From contig VZTI01002787.1 in assembly GCA_013397865.1 (NCBI GenBank), forward strand, positions 93,471 to 157,470: a stretch of DNA of 64,000 nt, read 5' to 3'. The notes under the pieces were generated by a model. The model was not told where the DNA came from. It did no database searches and was given only the letters and a program-made list of their open reading frames with translations. This document shows, piece after piece, positions 51,329-64,000 of this stretch. Numbering within the stretch: the first letter of the stretch is position 1; the number at the start of each line of letters is the position of its first letter. A program made the position numbers and the translations under genes. The DNA is from Struthidea cinerea (lineage: Eukaryota > Chordata > Aves > Passeriformes > Corcoracidae).

Positions 51329-51337
51329 AGGTTAAAA
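51329..51337 (-). promoter_or_regulatory. Possible branch point of the 51113-51294 exon
   Basis: On the minus strand the word ttaAc in gttttaacc places a candidate branch adenosine at 51332, 38 nt upstream of the ctttag acceptor. The polypyrimidine tract between is weak and interrupted (tttgtgtctgctttag). Other adenosines nearby could serve instead. Confidence 0.35.
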
Positions 51338-51391
51338 CCCTCACATCTATTATTTCAGATATCAACACACATCTCTCTCCACAAAAGCGTG

Positions 51392-51413
51392 CACACACAC
51401 ACACACACACACA
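51392..51413 (+). repeat. (CA)11 microsatellite, (UG)11 in the MPPED2 pre-mRNA
   Basis: Eleven perfect CA units on the plus strand. In the minus-strand MPPED2 transcript this is (UG)11, located about 98-119 nt upstream of the 3' splice site of the 51113-51294 exon. UG repeats of this length are known binding sites for TDP-43 and CELF-type splicing factors. Whether they act here is inference. Confidence 0.95.
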
Positions 51414-54400
51414 TCCTTTGACACACACCATGCTCTGCAACAACACCGCCAAAAATCCAGGAGGGACCACAGTGCTGCTTAAAAACTTACCTGGTAAGAA
51501 AGGAAGATTAAAATATACACAAGATACGGCCACTTTCTGATACTAAAGTTTATTTAAACATTGGAAAAATGGATTTAGGAGACTTTGAATTGAGACGTTT
51601 TACATAGTGTGCCTTATACACGAACAGGTACAGGGGCCGTGACATAACAGGTCCCACAGGTGGGCCAGGAACTGGCTCTCACCTGAGCTGAGCAGCTTAG
51701 CAGCCGATTTTGTTCAAGGACATAGGTACTCCCACAGATTCCAGCACAGAGTATTTGTTTGCACACAATAAGGTACATTCAGGAGTGCTTTGATGAAGGC
51801 CAGAAACTGCAGAACCAAGCCTAGTGACAACTTCCTAAACTCATACAAAATCCTGAGCTCATCTTCCCAGAATCTATCAAGTCAGGAACTGATGTGCTAT
51901 CACACTAAGCAACCACATATAAAACTTTTTTTTTTTCTCTAGCCAACAGTGTTAAAATTTTTCAATTGGTTATTTGCAAGCTATATTTAGTAATTTGATC
52001 TTATCAGCTACAAGTGACCCATCATGGAAGCTTGGTCATTTGGTTTTGGAGTTGTTTTTTCTTTTTAATTTAAGCAGAAGAGAAAAAAATAATAGATAAG
52101 ATTAATGCTTTATGCATACTTAGTGGTTAGAAGCTTTAATTTGCAACAGAATAACTAATACAAAAGGCAACCCATTGCCTACTTTGGAATAGCAATTATT
52201 TCACTGCAGAGTTACCATAATTTGATTTGCTCAACACTTGAATAGCACAGCATCTGGATTAGTACTACAGAAAATCCCATCCCAGTTCCACAAAACTTCA
52301 ACTCATTCCATTGATGTGCCACTTTGATCATGGCTAGAGCTCAGCTTCAGCTAGAAATTTTGAGGTATTTAGGAGTTATGTCAGAATAATAATCCACTTA
52401 TGTCTCAGATTATCAGACTAGTGAAACCAAGATCTAACTACTTTAAAGCATCCAAAATACTGCTGTTCTAAGACTTATTGGGACAAACTGGCACAACAGG
52501 CATTCAAAAATCAGTGCCTGAAAGTAAAAATAAAATTAAATAGGTTTTCTTAGTTTTGCTCTCCACACTGAAAAGAAAAACTAGTACACACCACTGTGAA
52601 TTTGTTTGTCCTAAATACCCACATTTATAATGAGATGTATGATCAGTAACAGAAAAAAAAGCACAAACCTAAGAAAATACTAACTTTTGAAGTATTACGT
52701 TAGTTTACTGAACTGTAAATTAAATTAGCATTTCGTTTTTACTATACACTGAACTGTGTGAAAACTTCTACCAGTGCCTTGAACTTCAGCTCCCTACATG
52801 GTGAGAAAGACCAGAAGCATTCCTCAGGGTGCAAATCAGTTCTCTGCTCTGGGGAGTTTTAGAGTGGTTCCAGAAATCAAAGTCCATATGGCTGTGGCCT
52901 GGTCTCCAGTGGAAAAATGTCCCTGTGAATGTACCTGCTAACATGATTTTACTGAGTTAGAATTTAACTTTGTTAGAATTTGATAATTATATTATATTAA
53001 TTATTTATTATATTTGTTAGACTATTAACAGCTAAAATATTAGTGGGGGAAGCAGTAGGGGGGAGATATTTATTAGACTGCATTTTCCGAGGCACCATAA
53101 TTAGGTCTTCCCAATCAAGCTGTGTTTTTACCATAAAAGTACCATACCTCATTGACATGAGCCACTGCATTAATTTGCAAAATTCAGGCTCTCCAAGATA
53201 ATGTTTACTTTAAAAACAGCTTCTACTGCCAGCTGGACTGGAGGGAAGAGACAGTTTGGTAGATAACTCTTTTGGGGGGTTGTTGTTGTACCTCCTGTTC
53301 CACCCACAGCACCAGGTACAGTGACCTGAGCCATGCAACTGGCTGCCACTGCAGAAACCCATGACAAAAATCTAACTCCAACAATCCATGGATTTATCCA
53401 CTCAGCAAGGGTCTGAAATCCATAAGGTTATTATTCCAGAGAAAAATGAATCTGCCCATTGAAATTGCACTGGCAAGCTGGGCAGAACTGCAATCAGAGG
53501 CTGTAGTGCTTTCCTACATGGTGTCTTCCTTCCAAAATATGGAGGTCTCCAAATCATTATTTCCCTACTTCCAAGCATGTTTACTCCAGTCAACACAAAA
53601 ATGAGCACCAGCTTTCACCACCACCACACAACTTGTTCAGATGCTCTCTGCGTGAGCTATGACCAGCACTGCCAGCCCCGGGGAGTCCAATTTTGTTTGT
53701 ACACAGCAGCTACGCTTCTGCTATTCTCTGCAGTTCGCAGCCAAACAAACCCCGTTCTGCTTGAGGCAACCCCTGTTAGCGTATGACACCGAAATCTGGT
53801 TTAGGATTTTTCTATTCGTGCAATGACTTACTTAGAAAATTCTATAATCAAAATTCATTAAGTCCCTGACTCTTCTTTCTCTTCTTTACAAACACTATGA
53901 TGTTGCCAAGTAACCTTTTTTATACATCTTAGCTGCCTTCTCTTATTCAGTAGGGCTTGCCTACTAAGTATTTGAGATACTGAAGGTTATTGTGCTCAGT
54001 CCATCAATTTATCTTACTCCAAATAGTGCTTCAATAGAAACTTAATAAAAGTGGTGTTATTGCCAGTCCTAAAGGCTCAAGTTTTCTTTTCATCCACAGC
54101 TACGGCACGGCAAACAGTAATACGAGAGTCTCCTTTCCCACTGCATCCCCAGAGGACTGGACTCTGCAGGTGAGGCCCTGCCCTTTCACAGCTTCTGGTG
54201 ACACACTGCTCACCAGCAGGTTCTGGGCTGTGAACACCAGCCGTTCTTCCCGTGCTCTGATCACCTTACAAACCAGCAGCTGGGCATTACACACTGGCAT
54301 GTCTAAAACCTCCGTGATAGTTACGCATCTGACCCTTACTGCAGTTCCACAGCAGATAAAATAATTATTGCAGCCCTGCCCACCACCATTCTGCTGAATC

Positions 54401-57400
54401 AGAGCACGTACCTAAGAAATTCAACTCATTCTTTAGCTTCGCTCCAAACACAGTGTATCCAGCTAACCTTGACACTCTCCATCATCACCAACACTTTATT
54501 TTTTTCAGTCTTCTTGATCTGGCAGACTGAAATGCTTCACAGATTATTTGATTACTGCATTTGGAACAGCGTGCTCATGGAAAGATGCAGTAAGTGGTAT
54601 TTCAGACTAATTTAAAAGTTCATATATTAGGACTAATACAGTAAGCAGGAAATAGAAAACAAGATATGTTGCACGTTAGAAAATCAAGCACTTGGCTGTT
54701 TTTTCAAAAGTTTATGTAAGACCCAGAACGAAATCCCATAAGGCAGTTGAGCAATGACTGCTTTGTGAGATCATGACAGTAATGTAAGATCTGTCACATT
54801 TAATGCATTTATGACAAGGGTTCAGGAATCAGAAGGGACAATGTAACCTTCATACACTTCTATAAGAACCTTGTTTATCAGGTAAGTACTTGGCTTTACT
54901 AAACTGCCCTTACCACCAGTGGTTCTCGTTTAGAGTACCTCAGCTACAAACCTCAAATTTACAGTTCCTCACACACTGCTGCAGCTGCATGAAATGACAG
55001 CATTATCCAGGCTCTGATTGGGCTCGCTCAGGTATCACTCAGCAGTCCCTTCCTCCAAACCCACAGTTACCACGGCACTTCCAAGACAGTGGGTAAGCCG
55101 GGGTGAGTGCTGCCCCTTGCCCTGCCAGCCGAGCACACAGCAGCCCAGTGTTGCTCCCAGGGACTGCTCCATCTTGGGGTTGTACTCTGTCCTCACCCAT
55201 CAGACAGCAAATTTCACCATGGCTTTAAAAGCAGGGGATTAAATAAGCAGGAATGAGCAACACAGACGATATTGAGGGGGTTTGAATAGCAAGGTAGTGG
55301 GGGTTGAATTCAGGAACTCACAGAAGAGGAGCAGCTCGGGCCTTTCACGTGCACAGAGGCAGAGGACTTGATTTAAGATGTCACGCTATGGAACAGACAT
55401 GTTAACTGTGTATTTCAGCCCAAGCCTACACCAGTTACTCATAACGATGTCTTATAAATCAGCAGCGTTAGAAAGCTCCTCTGAGACAGGCAGGGCAGTG
55501 CAGCCCTCCTACAGACACAGCTGCAGGCACAGCCACACGGGGACCCTGCTTCAAAAAAATTCAGAAAATATACAAGCACCATTTTTCTGAGAGGAGTAAG
55601 TTTTGATTGTAAAGGATAATTCTGCATGGGTGAGTTCAAAGGCTGAAAACAAAGGTCCTGAGCTGGGTTAGATGGTCCCTGGGGAACGCCTGTGGTTGGA
55701 GAGCCAAACCCCACAGCCTGTTCACTGCTCTGCTCTCTCAGGTTTTGAGCTATGCAGACTCCAAATCCCCTCTTAGAGAGGGACTCCCAAGAAACCAATT
55801 CATCCATGAAGATGGAGTAAAAATCTTAAACACTAAGCCAGGAAAAATTTCCAGTTCCTAACATCGAGTAAATCACTCAGATGAATGCAGCACCTACGCT
55901 GGACAAAACATTAACAGATGCTGAAAATGCCTCCTCCAGCCCCACTCCCCACACCTCAAATCAGCATTATTCCTGCTTACAACCCACCACTCTGCATTGC
56001 TACAGGTGAACAAGTCAGCAGGCAGCACAGAAAACCACATAATTTTCCTCTTCCCGGGCTCTTCAGATGCATGAATAGTCCCATGACATACGGGGCCCAT
56101 GTCCTTCCCAGACTGTGTCACATCATATGCTGGCTTTTCATCTCAATAATTACTCCACTGGGTATATCTGTGACTGAATTTGTGGGTTTATTTTTTATGA
56201 CATCTAAATTAGTATTCATTATACATCCATTTAAGCACAGACTTCAAGTCTGTGTGCCACATAAAATCCATGTGTGTTGTAGCACTTACTCTGCTTTGGG
56301 AGTCACTTGGAGACATCCTATCTAGTAACTATTCCATATTTAAAACACATCTATATAACTAGCTTTTAAAAAGCATCCTACTCCTACTTCCTGTGAATAG
56401 TCATCGTATTTATTTACGGTTTAGCTTCCTCTTGTAAAATTTCATACTCTTCTTGTTACTCCTATTTTCAAAATTTACAAACCAAATACTTCTTCAAAGA
56501 GCCAATTAGCTTGGTATATTTATCTTAGGATTAAAATACAAATATTTTCTGCAAAAACACTTTTAAAAGCTTGTTTCTTAGTGCTGTTACTTCCCTGTCC
56601 TCAGCTAAGGCAATGAAAGACAATTTTTTTGAAATGGGAAAACAAGAGCAATATATTTTCTGTATCTTCAGGTTTTTCTTCCTTTGAATTCATACCTCTG
56701 TCTCTACACATGCTCCCTCTGGCATGGAAAATTCAGGAGAAAAGAATGGGATTTCCTGTGAAAACTGCTTGCTACGGTGCTTAATGTATTTGTTTCTGTA
56801 TCCAAGTCTCACAGCTTTGTTATGTTATGACATTTGTTACTGCTCTTAGAGCCAGTACCAAGTCCTGGAATAGGGCGATCATGTGAAACCTGTGGCTTAA
56901 TTAATATTGTCAAAATTTATCAATAAGTCTCTCAGCTGAAAAAAAAAAGCATGAAATGCACCTGCATGCCCGGCAGCATCCAAGAAATGGAATGAAAGAT
57001 GTGTAATTGTTCTTATTTAATAAAACAAACAAACCAAACCTCAGGACTATTAGGCCAACTTCGTAATTCTCGACTGAGTGTTTAATGCCACAGACTAGAA
57101 AGACTGTATCAGACTGTAAATGTGTCTACATTTTGAAACAAAAGTTTAATATCTTAATTTACTAATCTTCAAAACATGAACATAAATGCAGTGCCATTTA
57201 AGTTCCCCTGTCAGAAAAACATTTACATGCCCATACACATAGAGCTGATTTTGTGATACAACACATGCTGAAGACACAAAGCCAAACACTAATTTCCTCT
57301 CAATAAACAAAATTAATGCCAAAATATAGTATTGCTTTAGTTGGCCACTGTCAGCCATTAATTGTTTAAATCATACATATTAATGCTTTTGTTAGCTTGA

Positions 57401-57689
57401 CTCTGTCTTCCAGTATGGTTAAACACCAAGCCAACATCTGGTTTCTTCTCTGAGTAAAAACAAAGGGATGAAAATACCTTTCAACACTCTCACTGGCAGA
57501 TTTTATTTGTACAAGCACACATATCTAAGAACAGACTACCCCAAATCGGCTAGAAAGTCCCACCTCTTCTGGAAACCTCCATGTACATGTGCCACCCACC
57601 AAAGCCTTAGAGGGTTCTGGAAACTGTAAAACAGAGGTCTGATATTTATTACAGAAATGGCATTAATTGTGTCTTGGTGCAATGTGGAA
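51414..57689. other. MPPED2 upstream intron, no gene recognised
   Basis: Runs upstream (in gene sense) from the UG tract. AT-rich parts (about 51,900-53,060) alternate with moderately GC-rich ones (about 55,000-56,120) that hold chance-like frames up to 135 codons (55918-56325). I looked for the MPPED2 N-terminal exon and did not find it. No CR1 element is recognised. Confidence 0.55.
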
Positions 57690-57915
57690 AAAAAAAAATA
57701 AATTACATTTACAAGCCCACAGGAGGATTCAATGCACCGCTCAGCAGCTTACTGCTAACGCTTCCAACAATTATAGCTGCAGGGAAATGATGGATCTTTT
57801 TATTACAGGTTCTGGAGCTGTTTTACTTCCAGTGAGATTTATGAGATTAAACAGAAAGGACCTATATTACCCACTGTCAGCATTTGGGCAAATTTAAGAA
57901 AACTCTCCTTTATAA
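57690..57915. promoter_or_regulatory. Candidate conserved non-coding element H
   Basis: Non-repetitive block containing caacaattatagctgcaggg (homeodomain and E-box-like CAGCTG-type words near 57765). Further on it has gagatttatgagattaaac and a mixed sequence to about 57900. The plus frame at 57667-57897 starts at non-coding-looking sequence and has no family match. Inferred regulatory candidate. Confidence 0.3.
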
Positions 57916-58520
57916 GGAATTTATAATAATACATCTTCTCAGCCTGATTTAAACCTCAACTAATTAAGAGTCCAAATTCTGCTAATCCCAGATTCTGGTC
58001 AGTAATAAAACCAGAAAGAGCTAAAATCCAGATTTTCCATGGTGTTCTTTGAGGGGCAAATAGTCAGCTGGTCTTTTCTGAAGTACCTAACCTCTGCCTT
58101 TGATATTAATGGGAATTCAGAAATGAAATTGCTTGAGCACTTTTGAAAATCCTATTAATCATCACCTTGCAGAAAAAATTTCTTTTTAGTCAAAAAAATA
58201 CCTTCTAAAATTTAGCTATCAGTGGCTTTCCAAAGCTTAGAGAAGCAAAACAGAACTGAAAAAAAGTATCGATACCAGTATCAGCATCACTCTAAGGCCC
58301 AGACAAAAGTTCCCTTTAAATAAAGTAGTAAACTACCATTCTTATGCTGGTATGGTTCCAATTCATTAATTGCACTTTTCCCCCATTCTTTTGCTGCTGT
58401 TGTTGGGGGACTGCTATAAATTATGTCTTCCTCCCACCCTGACAGAACTTATTTACTGGCAAAACTGCACGTACTAGGAGGAAAAGTTAAGCTCTCTACA
58501 CTGATTTTTATTTCCCTACA

Positions 58521-58570
58521 AATAAAATACAAGCTAAACAAACTATAATAAAATATAAGCTATACAAACA
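58521..58570. repeat. Diverged tandem duplication, about 26-bp period
   Basis: aataaaatacaagctaaaca is repeated 26 bases later as aataaaatataagctataca. Two copies only. Confidence 0.85.
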
Positions 58571-60539
58571 CCAACTCATGAAATATACTTAGAAAGTACA
58601 ATCTGGCATCCCAAGTTTAGATCCGATTTTAATTTAAGGACAATGAAGTTTGAAAAAGACACATTTTGATATCTTTAGCAAGAGTGAGGCTAAATTATGT
58701 GTGGTATTCCTCCAATCATTTCCACTGCAGGAATCATAAAATGGGCTGGATTTACTTCTAGGATGGAAACCACAGAGAAGGCTTTAGCCCTTGTTTCACT
58801 AGTACAACAGTTTTTCCAAAATGTAACGGAAAAAAATGCACCCCAAAACAAGCAGAAGCAGATCTCCAGGACAGATTACATGTAAGTGGTTTTGCTCTAA
58901 CTTGACATGCCATCTTCCTCAGAAATTAGGACAATTCTGATCAGAGGGACCAAAGTCACAAGGTTCTGTCAAAACAGAATTGTATAAGCATGTACTGCAG
59001 CATGTATTCCATTTCTGATGCCCATTTATATTAAGAATCAAATCTGGAATGTCATAACATGTACAGAATTCATAAGCATAATTCGTTATTTTTCCTCGGA
59101 GATGATAAATTCAGCAAATAGACAATAACTCTTATGTAATAGGGAAACCGGGCAACTGGACCTGAAGGTGCATAAAATCTTGAGAACTCATTCTCTTTAG
59201 AATTTGCTGTTAAATCTAAAATCTGTCTTCATGTTTCAGAAACAAATACTCAATGTTTAGATACCCACAGGGTTAAGCCCAGAGTGCTTGCAAAGACTCA
59301 CTTGGGGCTGGTTCTGATTCTTTCCCCCCAACACATATTTGGTCTAAGGTATAGTGGCTACTTGAATTTTCGCTGATTTCAGCTCAAGAAACACAAGTGT
59401 TCTTCTTGAAGCCACAAGTTAAGTATACAGTGCAAGTCAGAAACTCTGCCCTTAGCCTTCTCAGCCATTTTGCTTTCTGACCTGCAGGTATCACCCTCTC
59501 CAAGGGAGCAGACGCAATTCAATCCCCATGCAAGCGAAGGGCTAGCCCTCTCCTAAACAGACAGCTAATCACAAGCCTCTCTGCTGCTCTCCCTTATGGT
59601 TTGACTACCACAGGGGTGATGGAACTGAGTCAAAAAAAGCCTGTTCGAAGGAGAAACAATTCATGCTGGGCAAACACCACCAGTTCCCATTTTTGAGTTA
59701 CTAAAGGCATAGAATGCCACCAGCATGCCTGTGAAATTGTCACTGATGTTAGTAGGAGATCGGCGAACAAACAGACTGGAACATAGAACTCAAAGAGAAA
59801 TTTCCTAGCAGTCATGCAGCATGACATACTATTTTAAAGAAGTAATTTGGCAGACATCGTATGTTATCTGCAAAATGAATTTGTGTATGTGAACAGTACA
59901 AAAATCTGTCTCTGTTAGGATGTACATTCTCTCCTGCATCTGAGCTCTAACAAACTTCTCGAAGGTATTACTCATAAAATGCTTCCCATCAAAACCCGAG
60001 CATCTAACGCTGTGTTCCTACTAAATAAAACCCCTCATAATAGCCATGCTGTCTTAAAAGGCCCTTTACCACTCAGTCTCATGTATATGAACTATATCAG
60101 CCCTTGTCAAAGGCTTCTTTTCATTTGTCTACCTCCTAAGGTTTAAGAAGCTTTGTACAGGGAAGATGACAATATATAGACACCATTTAGCTCTCCTTCT
60201 AAAGTTAAGTCCCAGCGTCTACTAGGAATAGAGAGGAGATTATTGACTGCCTTCTGCCAACACCAAAACACAGATCTCTACTCAGCACCCAGGTGAACAC
60301 AAAGCTCAGTACCACATTAAAATGGTTAATTGGAATTAGGTAAGCTTTCATGTTCTGTAGTCACACAGCTGGCCTAATAATTATATATTCCTAGAAATTC
60401 CATTGCAACAAATTTTGACACCAGTTGTCTTAAGCTCAACTTGAACTCTAGATCTAGACTAGCGAGAGATCTGAATCAGTCCCAGGGTGTATAGAAAAAT
60501 ACACATTTATCTCATATAATTTTCTTTGTTGAAGAGGAG

Positions 60540-60595
60540 GAAACAAAAAAAAAAACCCAACCAAAAAAAACATAAACAGAAAAAAACCCCCACCT
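60540..60595 (+). repeat. A/C-rich low-complexity tract
   Basis: Runs of A broken by CCC and CC. Simple sequence. Confidence 0.8.
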
Positions 60596-61899
60596 AACTG
60601 CCAAAAAACAATTTCTGCTCTTAAGATATGCTCTCAAGCTTTCACAGAAACTTTGCTGGTGACACAGAAATGTAGAAGACAACTATGGGCTTAAAATTCT
60701 GCTGGAGAGAATTTAGCACTTTAATCTTTCTATCCTTTATCTTTCCAGTGCAATTGTCTTCATTACAGCTAACAGTGTCTCCCTGACACACATCTAACAT
60801 GAAATCCAGTCCCAGACAGAACTGGATTCAATCAACAGAACGCCACAATTCCTTGGTGACTGGAGAGGGCTGCAGTGCGCTGTACCACAGATACTGAAAG
60901 CAGGTTCTTTTATTTGTAAAACACTGTGCCAAATACATTCCCAGCTAAAAAAATTCTACCAGATAGCTCTCTCCATCTTTTCTCCCTCTCCAGTATTAAA
61001 TAACTTATGACAAGGAAACCTCAGGTCAAATAGTATACGTTCCACAATATTTCAAACATTAGTTCAAGTGGGAAAAAGCTCGGTAGATAAAGCTGTAGCA
61101 GGTGGGGCAGAAAAAAAATCTCCTGTCTGCACTAGCAGAAAGCTGCACGAAGGTAACCCCAGCTGGATATACTCCCTGGAAATGCGCAATTCATTCTGAT
61201 TTGCTTTCTCCCCCTTCTTATTTTTTTTCAAATCTCACTTATCATTCAGCGTTCTCATTCATTTTCCATGAGTACTTATATATGACAGAGGCTGCTGAAC
61301 TCAGGACAATCATCTTCTTATAGAAAATACAAAATATCTCACGGATAAAAACCAGCACTGCCTATTTCAGTGGCACCATCACTTTAACTTGACTGTGGCA
61401 TTTATTTGACACACATCACGTTTATACAATATTATGAGAAGCAGTGCTGCAAATACAATCAGGAGGTTTTATCAATAATGTAGTTAACAGGCAGAGTGTT
61501 TGTGGGCAACCACAGTGCTACAGGTTATCTAAGAACATTTGTGTTTTGCTCATACTTCTATAATAAAAATTAATGATTTAAAAGTCTTCAGTGGGAATAT
61601 CCAGGACATTCATATTTATCAGAACCGCTACTGGCTTCTGCAGCAAGCAATTATTCTTATTGCATTAAACCGTTTATTTCCAAAGATGTATCCCCAAAAA
61701 TCAAATAAATCCAAAAATGAATTATAGTCAAGATAGAAATTTACCTCAGGGATACTTTTAGAAAACTCAATTTAAAAACGCATTTACTTTTGCCAGTAAC
61801 AAAGGCAGGGGAAAAGAGGGAAGAACAACAGAATCATTTTGCTTTCAGTGTCATCTGCAAGACAATTCCAAAGCCAAACAAGCTGAAACCTCTCAATAT

Positions 61900-62095
61900 A
61901 CAGCTTCTGTCTGTGAATGGTAGTCAGGCGTCGTCACCTATGACCCGGAGGTTGTTGCTAATTGTACAGACCTACTGAATAACACTTAATATGCAACAGA
62001 ATATTGTTTTCAGTATTGCCCTTGAAAGCTTTGAAAACTCGCTGCTTCCAAATCCATATGTTGAGCACTACCAAACTTTTAGTTGGCGTGACAGA
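61900..62095. promoter_or_regulatory. Weak candidate conserved non-coding element I
   Basis: Holds CpGs uncommon in this intron (gtcaggcgtcgtcacctatgac near 61923, where gtcacctatgac resembles a paired nuclear-receptor or T-box half-site). Non-repetitive sequence follows to about 62095. Lowest-confidence member of the candidate set. Confidence 0.2.
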
Positions 62096-64000
62096 TGTAG
62101 GAGCACACTGCAGAAAGTAATTTCTATGTCAAATACAAAAGGCAAATAGTTGCAGTTTGAAATTTAGAGAAAGAACATCACAATGAGAAGCCCCAGGAAG
62201 GAGGCAAACAAGCTGCAAGCTGCACCACATAACATTTTACGATACAAAATGAGATGTGGGCAATGTAATTTCACTTACGTGATTCATTTTATAAGCAATG
62301 CAAATGCAATCTCACTGATTACGCTCCAAAACAAAAGAGGGAATTTCATTACTTCAGCCAGTGCAATTAGACATGCAAAAATCACAAAACATCCTATCTG
62401 CAGCAGAACAAATAGAAACCATCATTTCACATTTAGATGGGAATAACCAAGGTGGATGAAATGCATTCTGTGGTGGTGGGTGCTGGGGAGGCATAAACTG
62501 AATTGTGCAGCATTTAAGCTCACACAGTCTGTGGTACATACAGACTCATGCTCAGAGATTAATTCCACCAAATTTGTCATAAATGAGTGACAAGGTACCT
62601 CAGAAACCCCATGACATGAGGTAAAAAAAACCCCAAACAACAATAAAACTAACAAAAAAAACCCCAGTCATCCCTCCCCCAACAAAACAAAACACCACCA
62701 AAAAACCACCCCAAAACTGCATACCCATTTTTTATACAAGAATCTGTTTCAGCTTTTATTTATCTTCTGGTTTCTTGCAGCTTGAGAATAGAAGGTTACT
62801 CTGAAGTAAGTCAGGCTGTGTGAATTAAGAGTACCATTGCTTTCCCTATATGGCTCCCTGGGGAGTCTATTTATTAGGCACAGGCCTGTTTTCTGATTTA
62901 GCTTAAGCACTTTTCCTAGAGAATATGACTGTCCACACCAAGAGGAATTTTCGAGTAACAGCTGCAAAACAGCCTTTTTCTGTAGGAACTGTCTTGAAAC
63001 AGTTGCCCTAAATGGATGCACAGTACTGATTTTCACCTTCATATTCCTCTTAGTACTTGCAAGGATAAGAAAATTAAATGTTTTTAATAGGTATTCCCAT
63101 AATAAAAACTTCAGAAAAGCTTCAGCTTCTTGAAAATTAGCAATAAAACTGAAACTGATGAAACCAAAATACATAAATAGATGGAATGTCAGGGCACTCA
63201 GCTATACTAACTTGGGTGTGTTGCTTTTTGTTTAACAATCGAAACCACTTTTGCTTTGACTAAGAATACATGTAAAATTGCACCCACCTACCCACCCACA
63301 GTAATATTCTCAGCATGTAAATGAAATGCAAGTTCTTCTCCCTTTATCCATTATGGAGCAGGAAAAGATACCTTCCAGGGACAGACTACAACAGAATTCC
63401 GCAGCTCTGCAAGGCTATGGGGAAGTGCAAAGGAAAAAAAAAAAAAATGTTTCTATGAGTTTGCAGCAAAAAATCATTACTAAACATTCTGTAAAAGATA
63501 CAACAATTAGGGCAGTTTGCAAGGAACCAGGCTAATGCACTAAATTGCTTAAGGAGACGAAAAAGAAAAAAGCGTGCAACTGTTAAAGCCTGGGAACAGC
63601 TGCCTTAACCATTTCTTTCTTTACATCTGGATCCACTGGGCTGTTATTTTTCTTTACATTTATTTCTTTACAAGCTATTTTTTCTGCATTCTGGCATTGC
63701 CAGTGAAATTTCCAGTTGCACAGCACCAGGGCTGCTTGTGCTCGTGCTAACTGAAGTCAGTAAAGTCAAAGTTCACAGTGACCATAATAGGACAGGAACG
63801 TGAGCTAAGTGAAACTACTTTGTTCACATCAATACTGTTACAGTCACCTATATTATACAAAATTAGCAGGTAAGTTTCTCAGTTCTTTGACTGAAGTGAC
63901 TAATTTCCTGCAACCTTTCTCCTCCTTCCTCCCTCCAAACATTTCGGCAATCGAGAACAGACTTACAGACTGTTTCATAACAAATACAGCCCTAAAGGGC
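62096..64000. other. MPPED2 upstream intron, right edge
   Basis: Contains an A/C-rich simple tract at 62622-62718 and a poly-A run near 63433. A minus frame of 141 codons (62749-63174) has AT-driven composition and no family features. The N-terminal MPPED2 exon is not seen before the window ends. Confidence 0.55.
62622..62718 (+). repeat. A/C-rich low-complexity tract
   Basis: A long stretch of A runs broken by C runs with few other bases. Simple sequence with no clear unit. Confidence 0.8.

Larger units (their letters stand above)
57916..61900. other. MPPED2 upstream intron, no gene recognised
   Basis: AT-rich. Contains a 26-base-period duplication at 58521-58570 and an A/C-rich low-complexity tract at about 60540-60595. 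No gene, RNA or transposon is recognised. Confidence 0.55.

Noticed and set aside
55918..56325. 135-codon plus-strand frame
   Set aside because: No known motif. The hydrophobic stretch is what AT-rich intron often gives, and no splice logic is seen.
62749..63174. 141-codon minus-strand frame
   Set aside because: AT-driven Phe/Leu/Lys/Asn-rich translation without domain features. It does not match the missing MPPED2 N-terminal exon.
1..64000. tRNA, rRNA, CRISPR, phage or operon features
   Set aside because: Nothing of these types was seen. The window is vertebrate intronic DNA.

Overview
This is a stretch of vertebrate nuclear DNA, almost certainly from a bird. The clue is several CR1 retrotransposon 3' ends, including one with the typical avian CR1 tail and its 'ggttggaagggacc' core. 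AT-rich non-coding sequence, microsatellites and very long introns fit this. I see no bacterial genes, operons, CRISPR arrays, insertion sequences, rRNA or tRNA.

Only one protein-coding gene can be recognised. It lies on the minus strand and is MPPED2 (metallophosphoesterase domain-containing 2, a class III cyclic-nucleotide-phosphodiesterase-like enzyme). Two internal coding exons are present, with matching reading phases and canonical splice sites. The exon at 51113-51294 encodes about residues 44-103 of a protein of about 294 residues, with metal-binding motifs SDTH and HTGD. The exon at 30225-30450 encodes about residues 104-179, with motif GNHE. The 20.7 kb between them is one intron. 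The left 30.2 kb is the start of the following intron and the right 12.7 kb is the end of the preceding intron. The exon for the first 43 residues should lie to the right of the window, and the exons for the C-terminal 115 residues to the left. I did not find them inside.

Layout from left to right: 1-30224 is downstream intron with four CR1 fragments (167-605, 10966-11206, 14703-14825 on the minus strand; 16522-17538 on the plus strand), a G-quadruplex motif near 16.2 kb, a (CCCTG)6 run and a TA/T/C simple repeat. 30225-30450 is an exon. 30451-51112 is intron, with two GC-richer islands (about 32.7-33.3 kb and 41.3-43.1 kb) and a compound TA/CA microsatellite at 48.9 kb. 51113-51294 is an exon. 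51295-64000 is upstream intron, with a (CA)11 tract about 100 nt from the splice acceptor.

Several intronic blocks look like conserved non-coding elements by texture: no repeat signature, balanced composition, dense homeodomain, PBX, MEIS or octamer-type words. The MPPED2-DCDC1-PAX6 neighbourhood is known in vertebrates for long-range enhancers, so these are reasonable but unproven enhancer candidates. They are the most useful leads here. I found no evidence of a novel multi-gene system. Nearly all open frames of 60-170 codons in the window look like chance frames in intronic DNA.
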